Positions 1 to 8,135 of a stretch of DNA of 64,000 nt are shown in pieces; position 1 is the first letter of the stretch, and the number at the start of each line of letters is the position of its first letter. The position numbers and the translations under genes were made by a program. The stretch lies in the NCBI RefSeq assembly GCF_041725775.1, contig NZ_JBEUEL010000001.1:62001-126000 (forward strand). Reading direction: 5' to 3'. The notes beneath the pieces were generated by a model. It saw nothing but the letters and a program-made list of their open reading frames with translations, searched no databases and was not told where the DNA came from. The stretch comes from Pueribacillus sp041725775 (GTDB taxonomy: Bacteria; Bacillota; Bacilli; Bacillales; UBA6769).

Positions 1-780
1 TGTATCGATAACTTACCGCCTGCGTTACTTCCAAAATTTATCGAGCTCATTGAAGAATCACGGGGCAAAATGAATAAAATTGCGCTCGTGATGGATTTAA
101 GAGGTCGCGATTTTTTTGATTCACTCGTTGATGCGATTATCGACTTAAATCGATATAAATGGTTAAAAGCACAAATTTTATTTTTAGAAGCGAATGATAC
201 GACACTTGTCAGGCGTTATAAGGAAGCTCGCCGTTCTCACCCGCTTGCACGAAGCCAGGCGCCACTAACTGGGATTCAAAAAGAACGGAGTATGCTTGAA
301 ACATTGAAAGGACATGCAAATTTAATTATCGATACGACGAATTTAAAGCCGTTAGAGCTCCGTGAGCGCATTCGTCAATATTTTATGCCACAGTCGGATA
401 ATTCTTTCATCGTGAATATGTTGTCGTTCGGCTTTAAATATGGGCTTCCGATCGATGCTGACCTCGTTTTTGATATTCGATTTCTTCCTAATCCACATTA
501 TATAGAATCTTTGCGCCCACGAACGGGTTTAGAAGAAGATGTCTCGTCTTACGTTTTAAAATGGCCAGAGACGAAAGAGTTTGTTGATAAAATGATTGAT
601 TTACTTGAATTTATGTTGCCGCACTACAAGCGTGAAGGAAAAAGTCAACTAATCGTTGCAATTGGTTGTACGGGCGGTAAACATCGCTCGGTTGCACTCG
701 CTGAACATATTGGAAAAGTCTTTGCGAAAGACTATCACACACGTATTACCCACCGTGATATTGAGAAAGGAAATGGTTGA
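1..780 (+). CDS. rapZ: RapZ nucleotide-binding protein (5' partial)
   Basis: RapZ/YvcJ family P-loop protein that binds nucleotides; in B. subtilis YvcJ affects competence and in E. coli RapZ controls glmS through small RNAs. The reading frame is open from base 1, beginning CIDNLPPALLPKF, so the gene starts upstream of the window; about 35 N-terminal residues including the Walker A loop are missing. The first ATG (position 70) is internal. The C-terminal conserved motif IGCTGGKHRSVALAEHIG is present, as is the RPRTGLEEDV segment. It ends six bases before yvcK, in the standard Firmicute order rapZ-yvcK-whiA-crh, so the four are probably co-transcribed. Identification is by motif and gene order. 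Confidence 0.95.
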   Translation, partial: CIDNLPPALLPKFIELIEESRGKMNKIALVMDLRGRDFFDSLVDAIIDLNRYKWLKAQILFLEANDTTLVRRYKEARRSHPLARSQAPLTGIQKERSMLETLKGHANLIIDTTNLKPLELRERIRQYFMPQSDNSFIVNMLSFGFKYGLPIDADLVFDIRFLPNPHYIESLRPRTGLEEDVSSYVLKWPETKEFVDKMIDLLEFMLPHYKREGKSQLIVAIGCTGGKHRSVALAEHIGKVFAKDYHTRITHRDIEKGNG

Positions 781-786
781 GTTTCA

Positions 787-1743
787 ATGAATACTGAAAA
801 GATGCGGAAGGTCGTTGTTATTGGGGGAGGGACCGGTCTTTCCGTATTGCTGAGAGGTCTGAAAACATTACCTCTCGATCTTGCTGCGATTGTAACAGTT
901 GCTGATGATGGTGGGAGTTCTGGCCGATTGCGCGATGAGTTAAACATTCCTCCCCCAGGCGATATCCGAAACGTCTTATTAGCGCTATCGGAAGCAGAGC
1001 CCCTTTTTAATGCTTTAATGCAGCATCGTTTTAAAAATGGAAATGGTTTGTCGGGTCATGCGCTCGGAAATTTAATTATTGCTGCGATGACCGATATTAC
1101 TGGAGACTTTTTTAAAGCAATTACCGAATTTAGCCGTGTTCTTAACGTAAAAGGAAAAGTACTACCTGCATCAAATCAAAGCATCGTCCTAAATGCGACG
1201 ATGTCTGATGGAACAATTGTGACCGGTGAATCAAAAATTCCTTTATCAGAGAAAAAAATTAAGCGAGTGTTTTTGACACCGAATCATATTAAGCCATTAC
1301 CAGAAACATTGAAAGCCATTGCTGAATCAGATTTAATTGTACTTGGTCCCGGAAGTTTGTATACGAGTATTTTGCCAAATTTGCTTGTCCCGGGGATTGC
1401 AGATGCAATTAAAAAAGCAAAAGCGAAAAAAGTGTATATCTGTAATGTGATGACACAACAAGGTGAGACTGATTCCTATTGTGCAAGCGATCACGTACAA
1501 GCGTTAACGGCTCACGTCGGGAACACACTCGTTGATACGATCATCGTAAATGATGCCCCGATCCCTGAAGACATTGCAGCATTGTATGCGTTAGAAGGGG
1601 CAAAACCAGTTAAATGTGATTTGGACAGATTGAAATCATCAGGTTATGACATAATAAATGGTACATTCATTCAATACGATAACAATTTGATCCGTCATGA
1701 TATGAACAAAGTGTCAAATGTTTTATTGTCATTGATTACGTAA
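787..1743 (+). CDS. yvcK: YvcK, gluconeogenesis/cell-wall factor (CofD-like)
   Basis: YvcK (UPF0052, CofD-like Rossmann fold) is needed in B. subtilis for growth on gluconeogenic carbon sources and for cell-shape control, and binds UDP-sugars. The 318-residue protein shows the glycine-rich N-terminal motif VVVIGGGTGLSVLLRGLK, DDGGSSGRLRDEL at about residues 41-53 and VLGPGSLYTSILPNLLVPGI in the second half, all typical. The ATG at 787 follows the rapZ stop by six bases; an in-frame ATG at 802 could also serve because the VVVIGGG strand begins just after it. Operon partner of rapZ and whiA. Confidence 0.96.
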   Translation: MNTEKMRKVVVIGGGTGLSVLLRGLKTLPLDLAAIVTVADDGGSSGRLRDELNIPPPGDIRNVLLALSEAEPLFNALMQHRFKNGNGLSGHALGNLIIAAMTDITGDFFKAITEFSRVLNVKGKVLPASNQSIVLNATMSDGTIVTGESKIPLSEKKIKRVFLTPNHIKPLPETLKAIAESDLIVLGPGSLYTSILPNLLVPGIADAIKKAKAKKVYICNVMTQQGETDSYCASDHVQALTAHVGNTLVDTIIVNDAPIPEDIAALYALEGAKPVKCDLDRLKSSGYDIINGTFIQYDNNLIRHDMNKVSNVLLSLIT

Positions 1744-1756
1744 GGAGGGGAATGTT

Positions 1757-2704
1757 GTGTCATTTGCTTCTGAAACGAAAAAAGAATTGACGCAGCTTGA
1801 CCCGAATGATTGTTGTGCGCGTGCAGAACTCGCTGCACTCATTCGTATGAATGGCTCACTTTCTGTCAGTAACCGAGAGTTTAGCCTTGATATTCCGACA
1901 GAAAATGCGGCGATTGCACGCAGAATTTATTCGCTTATCAAATTTGCGTTTAGTTACCATACAGAACTTCTCGTTCGCAAAAAAATGCAATTGAAGAAAA
2001 ATAACGTATACATCGTACGCGTGAAACAAAATGCGCTAAAACTACTTGAAGAACTCGATATAATGGGTGAAAAGTACTTGCTTAATCGTACCGTAAATCG
2101 TGAGCTTTTTCAGCGGTCTTGCTGTAAACGCGCATATTTAAGAGGGGCATTTCTTGCAGGGGGATCGGTTAATCATCCTGAAACGTCGTATCATCTTGAA
2201 ATTGCATCATTATATGAAGACCACACAATGTCTTTACGTGATATGATGAATTCGTTTTCACTTCATGCGAAAATGTTAGAACGAAAAAAAGGCTATATCG
2301 TCTATTTGAAAGAAGCCGAAAAAATAACCGACTTTTTAAATATTATTGGCGCGCATCAAGCTTTGCTTTTTTTTGAAGATATTCGCATTATGAAAGATAT
2401 GCGAAACTCTGTAAACCGACTTGTGAATTGTGATACCGCCAATTTAAATAAAACAGTCGGAGCAGCGATGCGGCAAGTGGAAAATATTCGCTTCATTGAA
2501 CGTGAAGTAGGTTTGGACGTGTTGCCAGATAAGCTTAGAGAAGTTGCTGAATTACGTATAAAACATCAAGATATGACGTTGAAAGAACTTGGTGAAGCCG
2601 TTCAAGGTAAATCAATTAGTAAATCTGGAATTAATCATAGGTTACGAAAAATTGATGAACTAGCTGATAAAATCCGTAACGGACAATCGATTGAAATGAA
2701 ATAA
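1757..2704 (+). CDS. whiA: WhiA-type DNA-binding protein
   Basis: WhiA is a DNA-binding protein with a LAGLIDADG-like N-terminal domain and a C-terminal helix-turn-helix; in Bacillus it binds the chromosome and influences cell division and segregation. The sequence has the LRGAFLAGGSV segment near residue 130 (degenerate homing-endonuclease fold) and a C-terminal HTH around LKELGEAVQGKSISKSGINHRL. I chose the GTG at 1757 because AAGGAGGGG lies six to eight bases upstream (1742-1750). Length 315 aa matches the family. It lies 13 bases after yvcK and 16 bases before crh. Confidence 0.96.
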   Translation: MSFASETKKELTQLDPNDCCARAELAALIRMNGSLSVSNREFSLDIPTENAAIARRIYSLIKFAFSYHTELLVRKKMQLKKNNVYIVRVKQNALKLLEELDIMGEKYLLNRTVNRELFQRSCCKRAYLRGAFLAGGSVNHPETSYHLEIASLYEDHTMSLRDMMNSFSLHAKMLERKKGYIVYLKEAEKITDFLNIIGAHQALLFFEDIRIMKDMRNSVNRLVNCDTANLNKTVGAAMRQVENIRFIEREVGLDVLPDKLREVAELRIKHQDMTLKELGEAVQGKSISKSGINHRLRKIDELADKIRNGQSIEMK

Positions 2705-2720
2705 AAGGAGGAAAAAAACT

Positions 2721-2981
2721 ATGGTTGAGAGTTCGGTCGTTATAAAACTAAAATCGGGTCTACAAGCGAGACCTGCTGCACTTTTCGTACAGGAAGCGAA
2801 TAAGTTTCATAGTGAAATTTTTTTAACGAAAGATGGAAAGAAAGTGAATGCAAAAAGTATTATGGGTATTATGAGTTTGGCGCTAGCATCAGGTACAGAA
2901 GTTATACTCGAAGCTGATGGAAATGATGAACAGGAAGCGCTTGAGGCACTGACAGCATTTATAAGTAAAGAGACAATATAA
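2721..2981 (+). CDS. crh: Crh, catabolite repression HPr paralogue
   Basis: Crh is the HPr-like cofactor of CcpA found in Bacillus-type bacteria. The 86-residue protein has the HPr fold signature, but position 15 is Gln (LKSGLQARPA) where HPr has the catalytic His, so it cannot carry PTS phosphate. Ser46 in NAKSIMGIMSLA, the HPr-kinase site, is kept. These two residues separate Crh from HPr. RBS AAAGGAGG sits just upstream. Last gene of the rapZ-yvcK-whiA-crh cluster; an IS element begins within about 60 bases of its stop. Confidence 0.96.
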   Translation: MVESSVVIKLKSGLQARPAALFVQEANKFHSEIFLTKDGKKVNAKSIMGIMSLALASGTEVILEADGNDEQEALEALTAFISKETI

Positions 2982-3173
2982 TTAGACACGACGTCAATTC
3001 ATGTGCAAAAGTACAAAGATGCCGATTTAACTTAATTTCCGAAAGAAGTCTCCCATCCTCAAGGAATGTGCAGGGCGATAGCCCAATGAGTAGGTGGGAG
3101 ATGAATTTCGATTGGCTTTAGCCAAATGGTTTGATATCATCAGTCTTAGATAGATAAAAGGATTGATGTATCA

Positions 3174-3578
3174 ATGAAATTAGATAATAATAATCATTCA
3201 GTGTTCTCGCTATATTATCATCTTGTATTGGTTGTGAAGTATCGAAGAAAAGTGTTCACTAATGAAACATCTGATTTTGCTAAAGAGATGTTCATTGAGA
3301 TTGGTAGTAAATACAACATTACTTTGATGGAGTGGAATCATGATAAAGATCATATCCATATTCTATTCAAAGCACATCCTAATTCTGAATTATCGAAATT
3401 CATTAACGCTTATAAAAGCGCAAGCTCTCGATTGATAAAGAAAAACTTTCCGCAAATTAGAAAAAAGCTATGGAAAGAAATGTTTTGGTCAAGAAGTTTT
3501 TGTCTGCTTACAACAGGAACAGGAGGCGCTCCAATCGATGTTATAAACACATATATTGAAAATCAACGTCAAAAGTGA
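3174..3578 (+). CDS. tnpA: IS200/IS605 transposase TnpA (Y1 HUH)
   Basis: Y1 HUH single-strand transposase of the IS200/IS605 family, which cuts and rejoins single-stranded DNA at hairpin ends. The 134-residue protein is full length for the family. The metal-binding HUH motif is HIHILF (around residue 61) and the nucleophile tyrosine is in VINTYIENQ near the C-terminus. N-terminal YYHLVLVVKYRRKVF is characteristic. No stop or frameshift is seen, so the protein could be active. ATG at 3174 has a poor RBS (AAAAGGATTG), common for these genes. Confidence 0.93.
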   Translation: MKLDNNNHSVFSLYYHLVLVVKYRRKVFTNETSDFAKEMFIEIGSKYNITLMEWNHDKDHIHILFKAHPNSELSKFINAYKSASSRLIKKNFPQIRKKLWKEMFWSRSFCLLTTGTGGAPIDVINTYIENQRQK

Positions 3579-3589
3579 GGTGATTTGAT

Positions 3590-3981
3590 ATGAGCAAACA
3601 AAACAAAGCAACGCCTAAAAGTAGCCAAGCTACATGAAAAGACAGCGAATCAGCGTAATAACTTTCTTCATCACAAATAAAAAGAATTGGCAATAACTTA
3701 TGATGCCGTGATCATTGAGGAGTTAGATATGAAAGGAATGTCCCAAGCCCTCAATTTTGGAAAAAGTGTTCACGACAATGGTTGGGGTATGTTGACGCTC
3801 TTTTTAGAGTATAAGCTAAAAGAACAAGGGAAACAGCTTGTGAAAATTGATAAGTGGTTTCCTTCCACTAAGAAATGTTCTTGTTGAACGTGTGTATAAG
3901 TGTTCTTGCGGCTTTGTATTGGATCGTGATTACAATTCAGCAATTAATATCAAAAATGAAGGATTGCGCTTATTAGCATAA
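3590..3981 (+). pseudogene. tnpB: TnpB (RNA-guided nuclease) remnant
   Basis: Fragments of IS605 TnpB read across frames. A stretch resembling KVAKLHEKTANQRNNF runs into a stop near 3678, followed by AVIIEELDMKGM, which carries the RuvC-II glutamate. There is a stop after KKCSC (about 3885), then in another frame VYKCSCGFVLDRDYNSAINI with the zinc-ribbon CxC and the RuvC-III aspartate. The RuvC-I region and most of the N-terminal half are deleted: an intact TnpB is about 370-400 residues and under 130 codons remain. It cannot make an active guide-RNA nuclease. Confidence 0.85.
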
Positions 3982-3984
3982 AGA

Positions 3985-4103
3985 ATGATAACTTTCGGAA
4001 CGAGGAGGTTAGCTTGATCAATTTCCTGTCGTTAGATGGGATGACCCGAGAAGCCCCCACTTCAAGCGACTCGTAAGGGTGGTAAGTGGTGGGAGCAGTT
4101 CAC
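3985..4103 (+). ncRNA. Right-end / omega-RNA-like scaffold of the IS605 element
   Basis: Downstream of the broken tnpB lies a structured right end: AAGCCCCCACTTCAAGC, then AAGGGTGGTAAGTGGTGGG, ending GCAGTTCAC at 4103. In IS605 elements this region is transcribed as the TnpB guide RNA, with the guide taken from the flanking bases (here starting at 4104). The hairpin is seen in the sequence; the RNA role is inferred from the family, and with tnpB destroyed it would have no partner in cis. Confidence 0.45.
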
Positions 4104-4194
4104 ATAATTACTTTATTGAAACGTTAACTCTAGCACTTCGTATCAGTCGTAGAGAAAGGTCGGGTGTAGTGTGCGCTTTTCGTACATGAGCAAA

Positions 4195-4236
4195 AGCAAT
4201 GGCGGTAACCTAAAAGTTTGGGTTACTGCTTTTTTA
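4195..4236 (+). terminator. Rho-independent terminator
   Basis: GGTAACC and GGTTACTGC form a stem around TAAAAGTTTG, followed by TTTTTT. It sits before motA and probably was the terminator of the rapZ-yvcK-whiA-crh operon before the IS element split them. Confidence 0.7.
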
Positions 4237-4346
4237 TGCACTTTTCGACAAAATCTAATTAAAAAGCTAAAGAAATAAAAAAAAGAACCGATATTATAAG
4301 CAAGTGATAAAATAAATCACCTTCTTTTATGTTAGGGGAGTTTATG

Positions 4347-5153
4347 ATGGATAGAACATCTTTAATTGGAATTCTTTTTGGCATTATAGCTGTTGGGGTT
4401 GGGATGGCACTTAAAGGAATTAGCCCTCTCGTTATTTTTAATCCCGCTGCTGTGATTATTATTTTTTTAGGAACGATTGCATCAGTTACTATCGGTTTTC
4501 CAGGAAAAGAGTTAAAGAAAATTCCAAAGCTTTTTAAAGTGATTTTTAGTGAACAAAAAGTGCCGCAAATTAAAGACTTAATCCCACTGTTTATGGAGTG
4601 GGCAAGTTTAGCCCGAAAAGAAGGGATTTTGTTTTTGGAAGGTCGTGTAGGTGAAGTTGAAGATCCGTTTTTGCGCAATGGTATGAAACTCGTCATTGAT
4701 GGACAGTCACCTGAGTTTATACGCGACGTGATGAATGAGCAACTGAATGCATTGGAAGAACGGCATGAAGCAGGAGCACAAATTTTTTCACAAGCGGGTA
4801 CGTACGCACCGACTCTTGGAGTGTTAGGGGCAGTGATTGGACTCATTGCTGCCTTAGGTAATATCGCAAACTTTGATATTCTTGGTGAAGCGATAGCAGC
4901 TGCATTTATCGCTACGTTGCTCGGAATTTTCTCTGGATATGTATTATGGCATCCGTTTGCTAACAAATTAAGACGGAAATCAAAAGAAGAAATTCGCATT
5001 CGTGAAATTATGATTGAAGGTATTTTATCGATTCAAAATGGTCAATCGCCGAGAGCGATTCAAGAAAAGTTAGCGAGCTATCTCCCTTTAAATGAAAGTG
5101 CAAGCTTGCTCAAAGAGGGGGAAGAATATGGCAAGAAACAGGAAGCGTCATAA
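4347..5153 (+). CDS. motA: Flagellar stator protein MotA
   Basis: MotA is the four-helix membrane subunit of the flagellar stator that converts ion flow into torque. The protein reads MDRTSLIGILFGIIAVGVG at the start and has the conserved QAGTYAPTLGVLGAVIGLIAALG (TM3) and AAFIATLLGIFSGYVLWHPFANK (TM4) segments plus the cytoplasmic charged loop SPEFIRDVMNEQ. It resembles B. subtilis MotA more than MotP as I recall them. The ATG at 4347 is preferred because AGGGGAG (4334-4340) is six bases away; the upstream ATG at 4329 lies before this RBS. motB overlaps its 3' end by 26 bases. Confidence 0.93.
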   Translation: MDRTSLIGILFGIIAVGVGMALKGISPLVIFNPAAVIIIFLGTIASVTIGFPGKELKKIPKLFKVIFSEQKVPQIKDLIPLFMEWASLARKEGILFLEGRVGEVEDPFLRNGMKLVIDGQSPEFIRDVMNEQLNALEERHEAGAQIFSQAGTYAPTLGVLGAVIGLIAALGNIANFDILGEAIAAAFIATLLGIFSGYVLWHPFANKLRRKSKEEIRIREIMIEGILSIQNGQSPRAIQEKLASYLPLNESASLLKEGEEYGKKQEAS

Positions 5154-5880
5154 GGAAAACGAAGGAATGAATGAGTCGTGGCTTCTTCCTTACGCAGATA
5201 TGCTCACTTTGCTACTCGCATTGTTTATCGTACTGTTTGCGATGAGTTCATTAGATGCTGCCAAGTTTCGTGACCTTGCCCAGTCGTTAAGTAGTGTATT
5301 TACATCGAGTTCTGGGATTATGGAATATCCGAGCCCTAATGAGCAAATTGTACCTGACGAAATGTCGAGTGAACTGCATGATACAGCTGCGATGAATGAA
5401 CTGGAAGAATTAATAGCGTTGCAGAAACGGATTGATGAATATATTCAAAGTCACGATTTAACGAACCGTTTAACGACAAATTTATCAGGCGAAGGATTGC
5501 AAATTACAATTTTAGATGATGCATTATTTGATTCTGGTAGTGCTGATGTAAAAAAAGAAGCTCATGAATTAGGTGTCGAAATTTCCAAGTTTATCGTATC
5601 TGATCCGCCACGGCATGTAACGATAAGTGGTCATACAGACAACGTTCCGATTCATAATGCAGCGTATAGCTCAAATTGGCATCTAAGTGTGATGCGTGCA
5701 ATTCATTTTATGGAAGTGTTGTTGGAAAATGATAATCTTGAGCCCGATTATTTAAGTGCAAAAGGATACGGGGAATATCGGCCGATTGCAAACAATGATA
5801 CTGCAGAAAACCGTGCGAAAAATCGCCGGGTTGAAGTGTTAATCACTCCAAACTATGACTTGAAAATTAATGAAGAATAA
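5128..5880 (+). CDS. motB: Flagellar stator protein MotB
   Basis: MotB anchors the stator to peptidoglycan. The N-terminal single TM, PYADMLTLLLALFIVLFAMS, contains the ion-binding Asp; the C-terminal OmpA-like domain (about residues 120-240) includes ISGHTDNVPI and NRRVEVLI. Start ATG at 5128 has AAAGAGGGGGAAGAAT directly upstream and lies inside the motA 3' end, so the two are translationally coupled. The coupling ion (proton or sodium) cannot be assigned safely from the TM sequence alone. Confidence 0.93.
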   Translation: MARNRKRHKENEGMNESWLLPYADMLTLLLALFIVLFAMSSLDAAKFRDLAQSLSSVFTSSSGIMEYPSPNEQIVPDEMSSELHDTAAMNELEELIALQKRIDEYIQSHDLTNRLTTNLSGEGLQITILDDALFDSGSADVKKEAHELGVEISKFIVSDPPRHVTISGHTDNVPIHNAAYSSNWHLSVMRAIHFMEVLLENDNLEPDYLSAKGYGEYRPIANNDTAENRAKNRRVEVLITPNYDLKINEE

Positions 5881-5882
5881 GC

Positions 5883-5910
5883 GAACTCGCCCTACTTGTT
5901 GGGCGAGTTC
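5883..5910. terminator. Perfect inverted repeat after motB
   Basis: GAACTCGCCC and GGGCGAGTTC form a 10-bp stem with an 8-base loop three bases after the motB stop. No T-run follows, so intrinsic termination is uncertain, but the position fits a 3' end signal. Confidence 0.5.
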
Positions 5911-6026
5911 AACTCGTTGAGGAACACTTTCATCCATCGTGGCTGAAGTACAGGTTGTATGAGCATAAACGTTGCCATAGAGTTTGTGCTCATTAATAAA
6001 GTGTCTCTCTTCTCTCTGTTAATCGT

Positions 6027-6067
6027 TAAAAAAATATAGACAAAGTCGCTTTTTTTGACTTTGTCTA
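6027..6067 (-). terminator. Terminator of clpP
   Basis: On the minus strand TAGACAAAGTC pairs with GACTTTGTCTA around a short loop and is followed by TATTTTTTT. It lies 30 bases beyond the clpP stop. Confidence 0.85.
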
Positions 6068-6098
6068 CTTGATACTCATCTAAAGAAAGGTGAGTATT

Positions 6099-6683
6099 TT
6101 ATTTCGTCTCGTAAAGGACTTCGTCAATGAGTCCGTATTCTTTCGCTTCTTCAGCAGATAAAAACTTATCTCGGTCGGTATCACGTTCAATGATTTCGAG
6201 TGATTGACCTGTACGCTCAGCATAGATTTTGTTAAGTTTCTCACGCATTTGAATAATCCGTTTCGCATGAATTTCAATATCAGCAGCTTGCCCTTGTGTG
6301 CCACCAAGAGGCTGGTGAATCATGACTTCACTATTTGGAAGAGCAAAACGTTTTCCTTTTGCACCAGCCATTAATAAAAAGGATCCCATTGAAGCAGCCA
6401 ATCCGATACAAATCGTGGATACGTCAGGTTTAATGTGTTGCATCGTATCGTAAATCGCCATTCCCGCCGTGATTGAACCACCAGGACTATTAATGTAAAG
6501 AGAAATATCTTTATCAGGATCTTCGGCAGCTAAAAATAAAAGCTGTGCGACGATTGAGTTTGCAACCGTATCGTCAATTGCACTTCCAAGCATGATGATG
6601 CGGTCTTTCAGTAAGCGAGAGTAAATGTCATACGCACGTTCTCCTCTGCTCGTTTGTTCAATGACTGTAGGTATTAAATGCAT
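6099..6683 (-). CDS. clpP: ATP-dependent Clp protease proteolytic subunit
   Basis: ClpP is the tetradecameric serine peptidase that degrades substrates fed by ClpX/ClpC/ClpE. The 194-residue protein has the catalytic triad at the usual places: Ser98 in AASMGSFLL, His123 in MIHQPLGG and Asp172 in DRDKFLSAEEA. Start ATG is preceded on the minus strand by AAGGAGGATGAACGTAT. It is monocistronic, with its own promoter carrying a CtsR operator upstream and an intrinsic terminator downstream, so it is expected to be heat- and stress-induced. Confidence 0.98.
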   Translation of the reverse strand: MHLIPTVIEQTSRGERAYDIYSRLLKDRIIMLGSAIDDTVANSIVAQLLFLAAEDPDKDISLYINSPGGSITAGMAIYDTMQHIKPDVSTICIGLAASMGSFLLMAGAKGKRFALPNSEVMIHQPLGGTQGQAADIEIHAKRIIQMREKLNKIYAERTGQSLEIIERDTDRDKFLSAEEAKEYGLIDEVLYETK

Positions 6684-6729
6684 ATACGTTCATCCTCCTT
6701 TTATTTCAAAAAGCACTTTATGTAGTTCC

Positions 6730-6759
6730 ATCATAACTAAAAGGTCAAGATAGGTCAAA
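6730..6759 (-). promoter_or_regulatory. clpP sigma-A promoter with overlapping CtsR operator
   Basis: Read on the minus strand: TTGACC (6753-6758), 17 bases, TATGAT (6730-6735). On the plus strand 6743-6759 reads GGTCAAGATAGGTCAAA, a tandem heptad repeat matching the CtsR box (GGTCAAANANRGTCAAA). The operator covers the -35 element, so CtsR binding would block RNA polymerase. Confidence 0.85.
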
Positions 6760-6816
6760 TATAAAGTTTGCTAAAATTTCCTTTTAATTTAAAAAATGCT
6801 TTGATAAAGTCTCCGT

Positions 6817-7767
6817 CTACATCTTTCCCGTAACATTCTTTTTTAAAACGTCTTTCATTAATGGCTTGTTGTCTGGAAAGATTGTTAAAAAAATGATATT
6901 CGTTAAAATCAAACCCGAGCCAATCAGTTGAAAGATGCCGAACGGAATTTGTAACCATAAAACTGAAGTGATGATTGCAGTGAGTGGCTCAACAGTTCCT
7001 AGCAAGCTCGTTTCTTGAGGTTTTAAATACGTAAGACTTTCAAGATAAAACCAAAAGGCAAACATCGTACCGAAAATAACGACAAAAATTAAATAACCAA
7101 CGGTCGAAATCGTCCAGTCGGTCATGTCGACCTCCCAAGGTGGGTAAAAAAGAGCAAGGCAGCTTCCGCCGATGAGCATAGCCCAACCGACGACAGCTAG
7201 TGAACCCCACTTATCAAGTAAGCGTTTCGGATAAAGGGTATAGAAGGCGAGGGCAATTCCCGATAAAATACCCCAAATGATTGCGCCGATTGGGACAGAC
7301 AAATGATGGACAGACCCGTTTGTAAGGAGTAGAAAAGTTCCCGTTAGTGCAAGCAAAATCGCGATGATTTCTTTACGTTGAAGTAGGGTCACTTTATTTA
7401 TAATTAAATAAATCATAATAAAAATTGGTGCTAAATATTGAAGCAATGTTGCGACCGCAGCGTTACCTAATTGGATGGATATCATATATGTGTATTGAAC
7501 GGCGAGCATTCCTAAAAGACTAAACACGATCAATTTAATTGCATCTTGTCGATTTGACCATATGCGAATGACGTTCATTTTCTTTTTTCTTAGTCCTGCG
7601 ATCGTAAGCAACATAAGGCCCGAGACGATGAGACGAAATGACACGAGCCACTCAACGGACATGTTTTCATTATGAAACAAATGTTGAGCAACCGTCCCGC
7701 CAACACCCCAAAATGAGGCACCTAAAAGGACATATACATATCCAATCCATCGAGAGTCTCTATTCAT
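6817..7767 (-). CDS. EamA/DMT family transporter
   Basis: Drug/metabolite transporter superfamily protein with two EamA repeats and about ten predicted membrane helices, for example YVYVLLGASFWGVGGTVAQ at the start and PQETSLLGTVEPLTAIITSVLWL in the second repeat, a segment typical of EamA exporters. Substrate unknown. I use the ATG at 7767 (MNRDSRWIG), which has GGGG six bases upstream; a TTG 12 codons earlier (7803) is open but has no RBS. Single gene on the minus strand between clpP and tRNA-Arg. Confidence 0.85.
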   Translation of the reverse strand: MNRDSRWIGYVYVLLGASFWGVGGTVAQHLFHNENMSVEWLVSFRLIVSGLMLLTIAGLRKKKMNVIRIWSNRQDAIKLIVFSLLGMLAVQYTYMISIQLGNAAVATLLQYLAPIFIMIYLIINKVTLLQRKEIIAILLALTGTFLLLTNGSVHHLSVPIGAIIWGILSGIALAFYTLYPKRLLDKWGSLAVVGWAMLIGGSCLALFYPPWEVDMTDWTISTVGYLIFVVIFGTMFAFWFYLESLTYLKPQETSLLGTVEPLTAIITSVLWLQIPFGIFQLIGSGLILTNIIFLTIFPDNKPLMKDVLKKNVTGKM

Positions 7768-7830
7768 ACTGAACCCCATTTCATCATATACGGAGCAAGT
7801 CAAAGTTCAAACGTATATTTTTTATGTACA

Positions 7831-7863
7831 AAAAAAGCGGCTGATTAAATCATCCGCTTTTTT
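7831..7863 (-). terminator. Terminator downstream of tRNA-Arg
   Basis: AGCGG(C/A)TGAT stem around TAA with an A-run on one side and a T-run on the other (AAAAAAAGCGG...CCGCTTTTTT). It is the first terminator downstream of the minus-strand tRNA gene; the symmetry means it can also work in the other direction. Confidence 0.75.
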
Positions 7864-7926
7864 CCATTATGTAAGAATAAAAATAAGCTGTCGCTTAATA
7901 CATTTCATCAAATTATACTTTATGTA

Positions 7927-8005
7927 TGGCGCGCTCGAGAGGACTCGAACCCCTGCATGACGTGGTACCGGAAACCACCGCTCTATCCAGCTGAGCTACG
8001 AGCGC
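7927..8005 (-). tRNA. tRNA-Arg (anticodon CCG)
   Basis: Minus-strand cloverleaf: acceptor GCGCTCG/CGAGCGC, D arm GCTC-AGCTGGATA-GAGC, anticodon arm GTGGT-TTCCGGT-ACCAC giving anticodon CCG, T loop TTCGAGT, discriminator G and an encoded CCA (7927-7929). Decodes CGG arginine codons. Confidence 0.96.
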
Positions 8006-8135
8006 AAACTGCATTCTTCATTATACTTGAAAAAAAACAAGTTTGCAATGTCAAATGATGTCATTTATTATTTCGAAAAAAGTCGAACTGTAACAAGTGC
8101 TTCTATAGTAATATATTAAGAAGGAGGGCGTGATG

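Larger units (their letters stand above)
3041..4103 (+). mobile_element. IS200/IS605-family element, partly decayed
   Basis: The element has a TnpA gene, a broken tnpB and structured ends. The left end carries an imperfect hairpin, TCTCCCA at 3049-3055 pairing with TGGGAGA at 3095-3101. The right end carries CCCCACTT (4054-4061) facing AAGTGGTGGG (4084-4093), followed by GCAGTTCAC, which looks like the usual IS605-group right end. It was inserted between crh and a downstream terminator. Outer boundaries are approximate, because these elements make no target duplication that would fix them. Confidence 0.8.

Noticed and set aside
735..947. Minus-strand open frame opposite rapZ/yvcK
   Set aside because: It lies opposite intact core genes, has no RBS and no recognisable sequence. 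The same applies to most other open frames antisense to the core genes.
3687..3887. 66-codon open frame as a separate gene
   Set aside because: It is the middle of the broken TnpB, not an independent gene.
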